This document shows positions 17,162 through 25,423 of a DNA stretch of 61,104 nt, piece by piece; positions within the stretch are counted from its first letter, which is position 1; the number at the start of each line of letters is the position of its first letter. The notes below the pieces were generated by a model that was not told the DNA's origin, ran no database searches, and saw only the letters and a list, made by a program, of their open reading frames with translations. Both the position numbers and the translations under genes were made by a program. This DNA is from CAYLHX01 sp964383675 (lineage in GTDB: Bacteria > Patescibacteriota > Gracilibacteria > UBA1369 > LOWO2-01-FULL-3), in assembly GCA_964383675.1 (NCBI GenBank), contig CAYLHX010000004.1:1-61104 (forward strand). Direction: 5' to 3'.

Positions 17162-17920
17162 CTAGCGGGCGGAGGCGATTAGGGCCTCTATTCTGGAGCG
17201 AACCTCGGCGCTTATTTTATTCAAGGGGAAAGTTGCGCCGGCAGCTTCCTGTTCAAGCAGTAATTGGTATATTCCGATATTTCTTTCAGCAAGGGCGAAA
17301 TCCTCTTCGACCATCTGCTTTTGTTGCTGCTCGTTGCCGCCTCGGAGACGACCAAGCAAGTCGCACTCCATACATTTCAGCTGCAACCTGCCTTTTCTCA
17401 GATCACCGCCGATCGTAAACAGCTGGTGGAGTTTATTGATTTTGGGGGAAATATGTACGGCATCGGCGATGTATTCGTGCTTTTCGATCAATTCCAAAAC
17501 CAGGGCCAAATCTTCTTCCGACAACTTATCCGCCAAATCGGCCTTGGCATGCTCCAGAGAGATCTTAACGTGATCGAGTCTTTCACCCTGGTCACGGCCC
17601 TCGTTGCGTTCCTTCTTGCCAAGATCGTGGTACATGAGGGCGTAAATTATCAAAAGCCTTTCATGCGGATCGGTGATCGGTCCAAAAACCTTATCGGAAG
17701 GAGTTTCCTCGTCCAACTTGGTAAAGGTCATTAAAGTATGGGTAAATACAGCTCCTTCAGCATGCTTAATCGGAGACTGCATCACACCCTTTGACCTTTC
17801 CAAGGCCGGAAAGATCTCGCCGATCTTGCCATCCAGATCCAATTCTTTGATGTAACCTTCAGGATCCGCTATCAATCTTCTTTGATCGACAGCCTCACCA
17901 TTAGGTATAGCTTCCGCCAT
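17162..17920 (-). CDS. HD-domain phosphohydrolase-like protein
   Basis: The protein has 252 residues. An HD metal-binding domain is visible: His53 and His61 in IKHAEGAVFTHTL, the HD pair at 98-99 in LMYHDLGKKER, a later His in KISLEHAKAD and KHEYIADAVH, and an Asp in MECDLLGR. HD proteins hydrolyse phosphoester bonds in nucleotides or nucleic acids; some act on cyclic oligonucleotides or as tRNA-processing domains. The substrate cannot be deduced. It is the last gene of an operon that starts at the consensus promoter near 21.58 kb, and follows the 878-residue unknown by 11 nt. It is soluble, with no signal peptide. Confidence 0.75.
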   Translation of the reverse strand: MAEAIPNGEAVDQRRLIADPEGYIKELDLDGKIGEIFPALERSKGVMQSPIKHAEGAVFTHTLMTFTKLDEETPSDKVFGPITDPHERLLIIYALMYHDLGKKERNEGRDQGERLDHVKISLEHAKADLADKLSEEDLALVLELIEKHEYIADAVHISPKINKLHQLFTIGGDLRKGRLQLKCMECDLLGRLRGGNEQQQKQMVEEDFALAERNIGIYQLLLEQEAAGATFPLNKISAEVRSRIEALIASAR

Positions 17921-17931
17921 AAAAATTTGTG

Positions 17932-20568
17932 TTAAGCCGCCTCTTCAAGTGGCAAACCGTCGATATCAATACCTCTAAAAATACAGTTTCTTAGGGCGAT
18001 TCTATCATCATTCGGGTCGATACCCAACTCTTCGGCGATTGCTTTTTTGGCGTAGTTTAATACATCCTGACTTGGTCTGTAGTGTCCGGAACCGTTATTG
18101 ATTTCCGTTAACACCCATTCATCACCGATTTTCTTGAATACAATTTCTCCCGCGGCATAAATATTCCTGCCTCGCGCCAATTCCGAGTGCGCCGCGCGAC
18201 TACTATCCGCGCCGCCTCTAAATCTTTCCTCTTCAACCATAATCGGTCCTTCAGCCGGGATCGCGTAGATAAATTTAATAACATTGGCCTCTTCCCTTTC
18301 CACCTCTCTAAGCGCAAAGGTGTTCCAATCTTTTGCGAAAATTTCCTTGTAGACATCCAGAATTTGAGCCTTTTTATCCAAAATCGGTTGAGCGTAGTCC
18401 GCTGAGACCGATCTCAATCTATCAACAACCGCGGTGCGGGAAAGTTCAGTGTCACCTATCGTAATGGCCGCAGCACCTCTAACGCTTTGCATTGCTTCCT
18501 TATAAGGTGCCAAAGTGGCGTCCCTCTCCGTTTCAATGGCTTCTAGCTCAGCCTGCACTCTTTCCAAGCGATTTCGCAAACCTTGATTGTAACCGGATAA
18601 TCTGCTCTGCAGTTTGCCATATTCCGCTTTTTGCTCTTCATCCATGTTTTTAACTCCCACACTATGGAGGGTGTGATAATCTTTCAAAGCTTTAGCCAAC
18701 CTTTGTTCGGCACGCTTTAAATTGTTCAAAGTTAGAGTTTTTTCATGCTCGGCAATTAAATCATTCTTTCGGTGAGCTTTATCACCGGTAATTGTAGTGT
18801 CGATATGCTTGTCGGTTACCGGATCGTAAACCGTTATCTTGGTAAATGAGCGATCTTTATCCTGAAGATGTTCACGCACTGTTTTAAGATCAAGAAATCT
18901 GTCGACATCATCGTAGGAACGGCTGCGTTGGTCCTCACCGGTCTTGGTGTAGTTTTGAATCACATCCATTAAGATATGTTCCACATCAAGCGCGTACCCC
19001 TCTTCGGGACCTACATAGCCCATCCCCAACCTTTTCCCGTGCCTCTCTTGTTCCTCGCTTGAGCCGATTCTCTGGCTTTCATATTCACGGATCTTTCTAA
19101 CTTCATCCATGACATGATTCACCACATCGTCATATTGAGCTTCTTCAAGTACGTAAGCCCACTTCAAGGCACGCATTTGTGGATTTTCGCGTAAAAGATT
19201 TTGGAAATCCACCAGTTCTTTCATTATGTGTTCCCTGGTAGCTCTTTGGTCGTAGGCGGCAATCTTGTCCACTCTTTTAGGATTTAGAGCTTTATCGCTC
19301 AACTTTGCCCAGATGTTTTTATGTCTCAATTCATTATAAGCATTGAACACGGCCGGGTCGGTGATGTTTTCGGGATGGTCAATATGTTCCTGAGTAACAA
19401 TGCCATCTTTATCATCTTCCGGCTTAATGTTTACATCCTGGATAATACTGGTGATCGATTTATCGCGGACGGCCTGAGCCAATCCTCTGATAACCAATTT
19501 ATCCTCCTCGGTATAGCCTTCATCGTCATTTTCAAATTTCAATCCTTCACCTCTACCCTTTTTGAGGACAAATCTGTATTCGCTACCACTTGGCAGAAGA
19601 GTATTGTAGATCACCTCCACATCTGGGATCGCGCCCTCGCTGGAGATGTCTTCACCGATCGCCCAAACCAAAAACTGGTAATCGAGTCGCCCCTGAATTT
19701 CCACGGTTGCACCGGAAACCTTCCCCTCTTCTACCGCTTTCTGATATTTCAAAAGCTGATTTCTGGCTTTTATTGATTCTCCCCCTCCGTAGTCCGCACC
19801 GTATTGTCTTCTGGGATAGGCTTTGGTTTCGTAAACATAAGGTTTTCCTTCTCTTACAATGCCGCTAGCGTCAATTTGGATATCCCCGGATTTGGTGTCT
19901 CCTCCCAAAGGGTGATAGGGCGGCTTATCCAGTTGGGGGTTATCTTTGGGATAGCCTAAATACTGAACAACGATCGGTTCACCGCGATAAACTTCCAACT
20001 GTTCCAAGCCTTGGCTCTGCAAGATTACTTGTCTCGACAATTCAAACAAGGTACCTCTAAAATTGGTGAGTACGGCAGCCTGATCCGTATTACGAGAAAT
20101 CGCGCCTTTAAGTTGCGTTAAATAACCCGCTTTTAAATTATCCGGCAGCTGACGCCAACAACGCTTAAATTCATTTTTTTCATCCTCGGGAATCTGTTCT
20201 TTAGTATCCAATTGAGCAAACAGCTCGGTGGCGTTTTTCTCCACTTTCTCCCTCTCCTTGGCTGCTTGTTCCTCCGCCACGAATTCCGGAAAACGCCCTA
20301 TAAATCTGGTTTTTCTCTCATCCAAAGCCCTTTTTAAACTGACATATCTGCCTTTATCAGGCTTGGGAGCAGTCTTTAATCCTTCAACCGCGGCCTCGAT
20401 GACGGCGGCGTAAAGCCCAATAATGCGTTCATAAAGTTCGCGATTTTGGGAATCAACCGTGTCCAGCTGAGCATCTACCTCTTCAACAGTACGCGCGTTT
20501 TCAACTAACTCCGGCCCCAGTAATTGTTCCACATCGGGCACTAGAGATCTATCGGGTTCATTAGACAT
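17932..20568 (-). CDS. Large unknown protein with nuclease-like and SGHYRP segments
   Basis: I do not recognise the whole of this 878-residue protein. Around residues 225-250 the pattern GDIQIDASG ... YVYETKAYPRRQYG has the spacing of a PD-(D/E)XK nuclease core (Asp, then Glu-x-Lys on the next strand), though no family is named by it. Residues 600-720 are strongly heptad-like and probably coiled coil. The C-terminal 120 residues carry RAAHSELARGRNIYAAGEI and TEINNGSGHYRPSQDVL. I have the impression that similar SGHYxPS segments occur at the C-termini of some polymorphic-effector proteins; I could not verify that. It has no signal peptide. Neighbours are a 53-residue coiled-coil protein upstream and an HD protein downstream. 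A DNA-acting or conflict-related role is only an inference. Confidence 0.55.
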   Translation of the reverse strand: MSNEPDRSLVPDVEQLLGPELVENARTVEEVDAQLDTVDSQNRELYERIIGLYAAVIEAAVEGLKTAPKPDKGRYVSLKRALDERKTRFIGRFPEFVAEEQAAKEREKVEKNATELFAQLDTKEQIPEDEKNEFKRCWRQLPDNLKAGYLTQLKGAISRNTDQAAVLTNFRGTLFELSRQVILQSQGLEQLEVYRGEPIVVQYLGYPKDNPQLDKPPYHPLGGDTKSGDIQIDASGIVREGKPYVYETKAYPRRQYGADYGGGESIKARNQLLKYQKAVEEGKVSGATVEIQGRLDYQFLVWAIGEDISSEGAIPDVEVIYNTLLPSGSEYRFVLKKGRGEGLKFENDDEGYTEEDKLVIRGLAQAVRDKSITSIIQDVNIKPEDDKDGIVTQEHIDHPENITDPAVFNAYNELRHKNIWAKLSDKALNPKRVDKIAAYDQRATREHIMKELVDFQNLLRENPQMRALKWAYVLEEAQYDDVVNHVMDEVRKIREYESQRIGSSEEQERHGKRLGMGYVGPEEGYALDVEHILMDVIQNYTKTGEDQRSRSYDDVDRFLDLKTVREHLQDKDRSFTKITVYDPVTDKHIDTTITGDKAHRKNDLIAEHEKTLTLNNLKRAEQRLAKALKDYHTLHSVGVKNMDEEQKAEYGKLQSRLSGYNQGLRNRLERVQAELEAIETERDATLAPYKEAMQSVRGAAAITIGDTELSRTAVVDRLRSVSADYAQPILDKKAQILDVYKEIFAKDWNTFALREVEREEANVIKFIYAIPAEGPIMVEEERFRGGADSSRAAHSELARGRNIYAAGEIVFKKIGDEWVLTEINNGSGHYRPSQDVLNYAKKAIAEELGIDPNDDRIALRNCIFRGIDIDGLPLEEAA

Positions 20569-20579
20569 TTTCAGATGGG

Positions 20580-20741
20580 TTATTTAAGTGTTTTGCGAAT
20601 AGTGGCAATCTGATCTTCATTGGACTGCTGAACAATTTCTTCTTCCACGGACTCCAGATAAGAAAGTTCGGCTTTTAAGGCTGCCTGAGTTTTTAAAGCC
20701 TTTTCAAGCTCGGCTTGTTTTGCTTGTAATTCCTGATCCAT
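20580..20741 (-). CDS. Small coiled-coil protein (53 aa)
   Basis: An ATG at 20741 opens a 53-residue frame ending in TAA at 20580. It fits tightly between its neighbours: 11 nt before the 878-residue gene and 3 nt after the 280-codon frame. The product is almost entirely Glu/Lys/Gln/Ala/Leu with heptad spacing (LQAKQAELEKALKTQAALKA), so a single coiled-coil helix is likely. It may be an assembly partner of the 878-residue protein, which also has a coiled-coil region. No family is recognised. Support comes from tight operon packing and coding-like composition. Confidence 0.6.
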   Translation of the reverse strand: MDQELQAKQAELEKALKTQAALKAELSYLESVEEEIVQQSNEDQIATIRKTLK

Positions 20742-20744
20742 AGA

Positions 20745-21530
20745 TTATTGGATGTTAAATAATTGAGGCGCTTTTGTTTGTAAATGTGCTATCACCTTTC
20801 TGAATTCATCTTCGTCCGCGCATTTGAAAAATTGTGGTGCGATCATTCCCGAAGTACCACGTTGGCCTTCTTGATCGGGATTTTTCCAAGGAAAGTCGGC
20901 TAAAGCATTATTGATTGGTGTATCAAAGGTACCTATAAAGAAGATCCCGTACTCCGGGGCATACATGCCTGCGATTGGATAACCGCTAATATAGGCGCCA
21001 TGCATACAACCATCGACAGTTCCAAAAGGAATCCCGAATTGGGTGGTATCAACCGATTGAGTCATTTTCTGATATTCAGCTTTAGCGGCGGCCAATCTTT
21101 TTTCAGGATCGGCGGCTAATTCCTGGAAGACGGTTAACTGACCGCGGAATTTTTCGCCATCAATATTGCCCTCATCACAAACATTGCAAGCTGCGAGCCA
21201 CCAGACGGTTTCAGAATCGGGGTCCCAACTCTGTATTTCACTTCTGATCTGCTGAATAGCCGGAGGATTAATGTTGGCATGCATCATTGCGGCAAGCTTC
21301 TGCTTATCACGGGGAATTAAATCTAAAGTACAAGCCAAACCGGCATCAAAACCAGGTGCCGCCTGTGTCTCCTCAGTTTCAGGAATGCGGGCCACTAAAC
21401 TTTTTTCAGTGTCTACCGCCGGATGCCATTCTCCCAATTCTTTTACTCTTGCGCCTTCTTGTCTGACCATCGTTCGCAGATCTTCGAGTGGCAATGTTTC
21501 TAATCCTTCTCCTGTTTCTTGAGTTGGCAT
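20745..21530 (-). CDS. Unknown soluble protein, first gene of operon
   Basis: From ATG 21530 the protein has 261 residues. The longer frame to 21587 would run through the promoter described below, so 21530 is preferred. It has no signal peptide or membrane segment. A Trp/Cys-rich stretch (SETVWWLAACNVCDEGNID) and a Gly-rich hydrophobic core (FGTVDGCMHGAYISGYPIAG) are visible. I cannot place it in a family. It heads a four-gene minus-strand operon with the 53-residue coiled-coil protein, the 878-residue protein and the HD protein, all within 11 nt of each other. The shared regulation suggests a common function. Confidence 0.65.
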   Translation of the reverse strand: MPTQETGEGLETLPLEDLRTMVRQEGARVKELGEWHPAVDTEKSLVARIPETEETQAAPGFDAGLACTLDLIPRDKQKLAAMMHANINPPAIQQIRSEIQSWDPDSETVWWLAACNVCDEGNIDGEKFRGQLTVFQELAADPEKRLAAAKAEYQKMTQSVDTTQFGIPFGTVDGCMHGAYISGYPIAGMYAPEYGIFFIGTFDTPINNALADFPWKNPDQEGQRGTSGMIAPQFFKCADEDEFRKVIAHLQTKAPQLFNIQ

Positions 21531-21558
21531 ATGTAGTGGTTTAATTGCTATTTTATAT

Positions 21559-21587
21559 ATTATAAAATATGCACGCCAATTTGTCAA
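21559..21587 (-). promoter_or_regulatory. Consensus sigma-70-type promoter, TTGACA-N17-TATAAT
   Basis: On the minus strand TTGACA (21587-21582) and TATAAT (21564-21559) are exactly 17 nt apart, a perfect consensus. Transcription should start near 21552, leaving a 20-nt leader before the ATG at 21530. Confidence 0.85.
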
Positions 21588-21601
21588 TCAGCATGCATAT
21601 T
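21566..21601. promoter_or_regulatory. Inverted repeat overlapping the promoter (operator candidate)
   Basis: AATATGCA (21566-21573) lies between the -10 and -35 boxes, and its inverted copy TGCATATT (21594-21601) lies just upstream of the -35. A protein bound to both half-sites would cover the promoter, so repression is the likely mode. Confidence 0.6.
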
Positions 21602-21617
21602 AATATTCATTTTGGAA

Positions 21618-23846
21618 CTATACTTTTCTCACCGCAGCTGTACCATCTACGATCTCTCCTGTTGGACCGCCTTTGGAGGGCGTGCTGTCGGGAGCGCTTG
21701 GGCTTGGGCTACCACCACCGTGGCTGGGACCACCTGCACCACCTTCAGAGCCACCAAGGGTGGCCTTGTGAGACAGATTGTAGCGTCCCTGGTCGTCAAT
21801 CTTGATTAGTTTCACCTTCAACGGGTCACCAACCTTAACTACGTCTTCAACTCTGTTTACGCGACTGTTGGCAAGTTCGGAAATGTGTACCAAACCTTCC
21901 TTACCCGGCAGGAATTCCACGAAAGCACCGAACTCCATAAGTCGAGTAACCTTTCCATCAAACAGTTCGCCGGCCTTTGGTATGTAAGTAATTCTATTAA
22001 TCCACTCCAGCGCTTTTTGACCACTCTCCTGATTTGGAGCGGTTACGGTTACCAATCCGTCATCCTCGATATCTATTTCCACACCGCAAGTTCCGGTGAT
22101 TTCCTGAATGGTTTCACCACCTTTACCGATTACCAAACGGATCATGTCCGGATCAATCTGAATGGTCATGATCAGAGGAGCGTACTGAGACATCTGTTTG
22201 CGCGGTTCAGGAACCACTGCCAACATCTTGTCCATGATGAAAGCGCGTCCTTCCTTGGCCTGTGTCAAAGCTTTGCGCATCAGATCAAGGGAAAGTCCTT
22301 TTACTTTAATGTCCATTTGCAGTGCCGTGATACCTTCGGAGGTTCCGGTCACTTTGAAGTCCATGTCTCCGGCGAAATCCTCAAGTCCCTGAATGTCGGA
22401 GAGGATTTTGTAGTCACCGGTCTCTTTATTCATCACCAATCCCATGGCAATACCGGCCACAGGTCTCTTGATCGGCACACCGGCCGCCATTAGCGAAAGT
22501 GTGGAGCCACAAACGGAGGCCATTGAGCTGGAACCGTTACATTTTACGATCTCGGAAACTACCCACATGGTGTAGGAGAAATCTTTTTTGTCCGGAAGGA
22601 CGGGAAGGAGGGCTCTTTCCGCCAAATCACCGTGACCGATCTCGCGACGGCCCGGTCCGCGCATCGGACGAATTTCACCAACTGAGTAGGGAGGGAAATT
22701 GTAGTGGTGGAAATATCTCACAGTGCGGTCAGCCTCCATGGTGTCCACAATCTGAGCGTCACCGGGACCTCCCAACGTTGTAATGGTAAGTGCCATTGTC
22801 TCCCCTCTCTGGAAAATCGCCGAACCGTGAGTACGTGGCAAGACGTCCACCATCACGTTAATCGGACGAATTTCATCCAGTTTTCTGCCATCGATACGCT
22901 CTTCCTTCTCCAAAATATTTTTACGCATATTGGCTTCCAGAAGAGTATTTAGGGCATCTTTCAAATCCCCTTCTGAAAATTTTTCCGCCTCGATTTCAGC
23001 GGCGAATTTTTCGATAATTTGAGCTTCAAGCGCCTTAATTGTCTTCTTAACTTCCGGTTTTGTCGTACCCTTCACGCTATCCAGCATTTCCTTAGTGACA
23101 AAAGATTGCACAGCCTCTTTAGCATCGGCGTTGGACTCGGCAACTGCAGCCTCGATTTTGGGAATTTCAAATTGAGCGACATATTTCAGCTGGAATTCAC
23201 AGATCTCCTTAATATGTTTGTGCGCAAGTTCAAAAGCCTGCAGAATAATCTCTTCAGGTACTTCGTTAGCCGCAGCCTCAACCATAGTGATCGCGTCCAA
23301 AGTTCCGGCCACGACCAGGTCCAATTTTCCTTCTTCCACCTGTTGATAGGTTGGATTAACAACCAATTGATCGTTTACATAACCGATACGCACTGCGCCT
23401 ACAGGACCTTCAAAGGGCGCGCCACTCATCAAAAGCGCCACGGAGGCCGCATTCATGGCGGTGGTTGCCGGGTCAACTTCAAGATCCGCCGATAGAGCGG
23501 TACAGATAAGTTGAACCTCATTTGTTGTACCTTTAGGGAAAAGTGGACGGATGGGACGATCTATCAAACGTGAAACGAGGACAGCCTTCTCCGAAGGACG
23601 CCCTGCACGCTTAATAAAGCGGCTGCCTTTGATTTTTCCCGCCGCGTACATGTTTTCTTCGTAATCTACGAACATGGGGAACCAATCCGCTCCCTCTTTG
23701 CCTTTTTCGCTCATTAGAGCATTAGCCATGACAACGGTATCCCCAAGTGAAACCAAGGCATAACCGCTTGCATAACTACTGATAGGACCATTGCTGATTT
23801 TAAGTTCGCGACCAGCAAGATCCATGGTCAAAGTTTTAATTTCCAT
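21618..23846 (-). CDS. pnp: Polyribonucleotide nucleotidyltransferase (PNPase)
   Basis: From ATG 23846 the protein has 742 residues; the TTG at 23852 is less likely. Two RNase PH-like domains are present. The first has FIKRAGRPSEKAVLVSRLID and the second has GRRLDEIRP-like DGRKLDEIRPINVMVDVLPR, RGPGRREIGHGDLAERAL and the catalytic-region segment DIQGLEDFAGDMDFKVTGT. A KH domain (MIRLVIGKGGETIQEITG) and an S1 domain (GKVTRLMEFGAFVEFLPGKE) follow. The tail is Gly/Ser/Pro-rich and disordered. PNPase degrades RNA 3'-to-5' with phosphate and also adds tails. It lies downstream of rpsO, the classical bacterial arrangement, with a hairpin in the leader. Confidence 0.97.
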   Translation of the reverse strand: MEIKTLTMDLAGRELKISNGPISSYASGYALVSLGDTVVMANALMSEKGKEGADWFPMFVDYEENMYAAGKIKGSRFIKRAGRPSEKAVLVSRLIDRPIRPLFPKGTTNEVQLICTALSADLEVDPATTAMNAASVALLMSGAPFEGPVGAVRIGYVNDQLVVNPTYQQVEEGKLDLVVAGTLDAITMVEAAANEVPEEIILQAFELAHKHIKEICEFQLKYVAQFEIPKIEAAVAESNADAKEAVQSFVTKEMLDSVKGTTKPEVKKTIKALEAQIIEKFAAEIEAEKFSEGDLKDALNTLLEANMRKNILEKEERIDGRKLDEIRPINVMVDVLPRTHGSAIFQRGETMALTITTLGGPGDAQIVDTMEADRTVRYFHHYNFPPYSVGEIRPMRGPGRREIGHGDLAERALLPVLPDKKDFSYTMWVVSEIVKCNGSSSMASVCGSTLSLMAAGVPIKRPVAGIAMGLVMNKETGDYKILSDIQGLEDFAGDMDFKVTGTSEGITALQMDIKVKGLSLDLMRKALTQAKEGRAFIMDKMLAVVPEPRKQMSQYAPLIMTIQIDPDMIRLVIGKGGETIQEITGTCGVEIDIEDDGLVTVTAPNQESGQKALEWINRITYIPKAGELFDGKVTRLMEFGAFVEFLPGKEGLVHISELANSRVNRVEDVVKVGDPLKVKLIKIDDQGRYNLSHKATLGGSEGGAGGPSHGGGSPSPSAPDSTPSKGGPTGEIVDGTAAVRKV

Positions 23847-23915
23847 AACCAATTGGATTTAAGATGTAAAATTAAAACCAAATGGACCGAAGACTTTTCA
23901 GTTACAAGTTTCAGA

Positions 23916-23948
23916 GCATAAATGGCCTTATGTAAGGCTAAATTATGC
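23916..23948 (-). promoter_or_regulatory. Hairpin in the pnp leader
   Basis: GCATAA (23916-23921) pairs with TTATGC (23943-23948), and GCCTTA (23925-23930) with TAAGGC (23933-23938). The hairpin is in the 165-nt gap between rpsO and pnp. In Escherichia coli the pnp leader has an RNase III-cut hairpin used for autoregulation; a similar role here is inference. Confidence 0.45.
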
Positions 23949-24010
23949 ACCCAAGCTTGTTACCAAAAGTGGCCGGTGCCATTTGAGAATTATCTAATTT
24001 TAAGGATCAA

Positions 24011-24274
24011 TTACTTTCTCAGCTTCAACTTTTCAAGTAGATGTTCGTACTCTTCTTTCTTGTTGATGCGTAGATAGTTTAGGTGCTTTCTTCTTTTCCC
24101 CACCAATCCAAGCAGACCACGTCTGGAGTGATCATCCTTCGGATGTTTCTCCAAGTGGGATGCCAATTCATTGATTCTTTCGGTAAGAACGGCAACTTGT
24201 ACCTTTGATGAGCCGGTGTCTTTTGGATGATAACCGAACTTGCCCATCACCTTCTTTTTTTCATCTCGTTTCAT
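24011..24274 (-). CDS. rpsO: 30S ribosomal protein S15
   Basis: The protein has 87 residues, the normal S15 length. The family signature is clear: DTGSSKVQVAVLTERINELA, then HLEKHPKDDHSRRGLLGLVGKRRKHLNYL, ending with LLEKLKLRK. S15 is a primary binder of the central domain of 16S rRNA and helps form intersubunit bridge B4. The gene has its own promoter (TTGCCA-N17-TAAAAT) about 45 nt upstream of the ATG and precedes pnp, as in many bacteria. Confidence 0.97.
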   Translation of the reverse strand: MKRDEKKKVMGKFGYHPKDTGSSKVQVAVLTERINELASHLEKHPKDDHSRRGLLGLVGKRRKHLNYLRINKKEEYEHLLEKLKLRK

Positions 24275-24316
24275 ACTTGTGCTTTTAGTGGTAGAAATTT
24301 ATTTTAAGCGGAGGAA

Positions 24317-24345
24317 ATTTTACACAAAATAGCGAAATCTGGCAA
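24317..24345 (-). promoter_or_regulatory. rpsO promoter, TTGCCA-N17-TAAAAT
   Basis: Minus-strand boxes are TTGCCA (24345-24340) and TAAAAT (24322-24317) with a 17-nt spacer, about 43 nt upstream of the rpsO ATG. Confidence 0.65.
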
Positions 24346-24368
24346 GCCCAAAAGTTCAAATCAGCTGG

Positions 24369-25361
24369 CTAAAGCCATTTTTTATATTTAAAATAGCCCA
24401 CCATAACTACGGCAACGCCTATAATAACCGCAAAAATTATCTGTACGGCGTTGACATTATGCACCCAGGGCAACCCCTCCACATTCATCCCATAAAAACC
24501 GGTAATAAGGTTTAGCGGCAACATCACGACTGAAAATATGGTGAGAATTTTAATGATGTTGTTGGTATTGTGGGAAATGATCGACTCATTGGTTTCCTGT
24601 AGCGATGCCACCAATTCTTGCAAATTCTCCAAAGTGTTCCACATCTTTTCGATCTTATCGACCACGTCGTCAAAGTAAACATCCAGATTTTCCGGCAGAA
24701 ATTTCTTATTCTTGTGCTCCAGCTGGGCAATAATGGCACGCTGCGGCATGATTATGCGGCGGAAGTTGATAATATCCTTCTTAAGAGTGAGAATATCTTT
24801 TAGGCGATCCTGAGTGTAATCGCGGTGAAAGACCTCGATCTCCATTTCGTTAAGCTGTTTGGTAATGTCATCCACCAGAGGCAGACCGGACTCAAAAAGG
24901 TCGTCTATGATCATGTAAAGCAGGTAACCGGAGCCCTTTGCCATGTATTCCTCCTTCACCTTCTTATTTTTTTTACATTGATCGAACAGCTTTTTCAGGA
25001 TGGCATTGTTGTCGTGCAGAGTTACCACGAAGTTTGGACCTATGAAAATATTCAACTCCTCGCTGTGGACGTGCTTCATGCGCCCGCGCTTAACCGGAAC
25101 GTGCAAAACTATGAAGAGGTAATCATCGTAATCGTCAATTTTGGGTCTTTGCGTTTCGGAAAGACAGTCCTCCAAATCAAGATGATGGAATTTATATTGT
25201 TTTTTCAGATAAGCCAGCTCCTTTTCATCGGGATCGTGAATATCAACCCAGGTTATATTCGGGTCTTTCAAAATCATCTTCTGGATTTTGCTGGCGGTTG
25301 GCATGAGGTTTTTAAGAATAGGGTTTTCATCAATATAATGTCTATAGAGCGCTTTCGTCAA
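24369..25361 (-). CDS. corA: CorA-family magnesium/divalent cation channel
   Basis: The protein has 330 residues. A large cytoplasmic N-terminal domain is followed by two membrane helices at the C-terminus. The selectivity-filter signature GMN lies at 291-293 in GFYGMNVEGLPWVHN, and the first helix (ILTIFSVVMLPLNLITGF) precedes it. The basic end FKYKKWL follows the second helix. CorA forms pentameric Mg2+ channels gated by intracellular Mg2+. The start codon of the long frame is TTG; a shorter start at Met20 (25304) is possible. The gene is divergent from the membrane protein at 25424, and the two share a gap of about 60 nt. Confidence 0.93.
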   Translation of the reverse strand: MTKALYRHYIDENPILKNLMPTASKIQKMILKDPNITWVDIHDPDEKELAYLKKQYKFHHLDLEDCLSETQRPKIDDYDDYLFIVLHVPVKRGRMKHVHSEELNIFIGPNFVVTLHDNNAILKKLFDQCKKNKKVKEEYMAKGSGYLLYMIIDDLFESGLPLVDDITKQLNEMEIEVFHRDYTQDRLKDILTLKKDIINFRRIIMPQRAIIAQLEHKNKKFLPENLDVYFDDVVDKIEKMWNTLENLQELVASLQETNESIISHNTNNIIKILTIFSVVMLPLNLITGFYGMNVEGLPWVHNVNAVQIIFAVIIGVAVVMVGYFKYKKWL

Positions 25362-25388
25362 TTTGAAGTCCGGAAGTCACTCTCCGGA

Positions 25389-25416
25389 TTGACTTTGAAC
25401 CACCCTGTATTACAAT
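25389..25416 (+). promoter_or_regulatory. Promoter TTGACT-N16-TACAAT, near-leaderless
   Basis: TTGACT (25389-25394) and TACAAT (25411-25416) are 16 nt apart. The ATG at 25424 follows 7 nt later, so the transcript would have almost no leader. Confidence 0.6.
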
Positions 25417-25423
25417 TGTGTGT

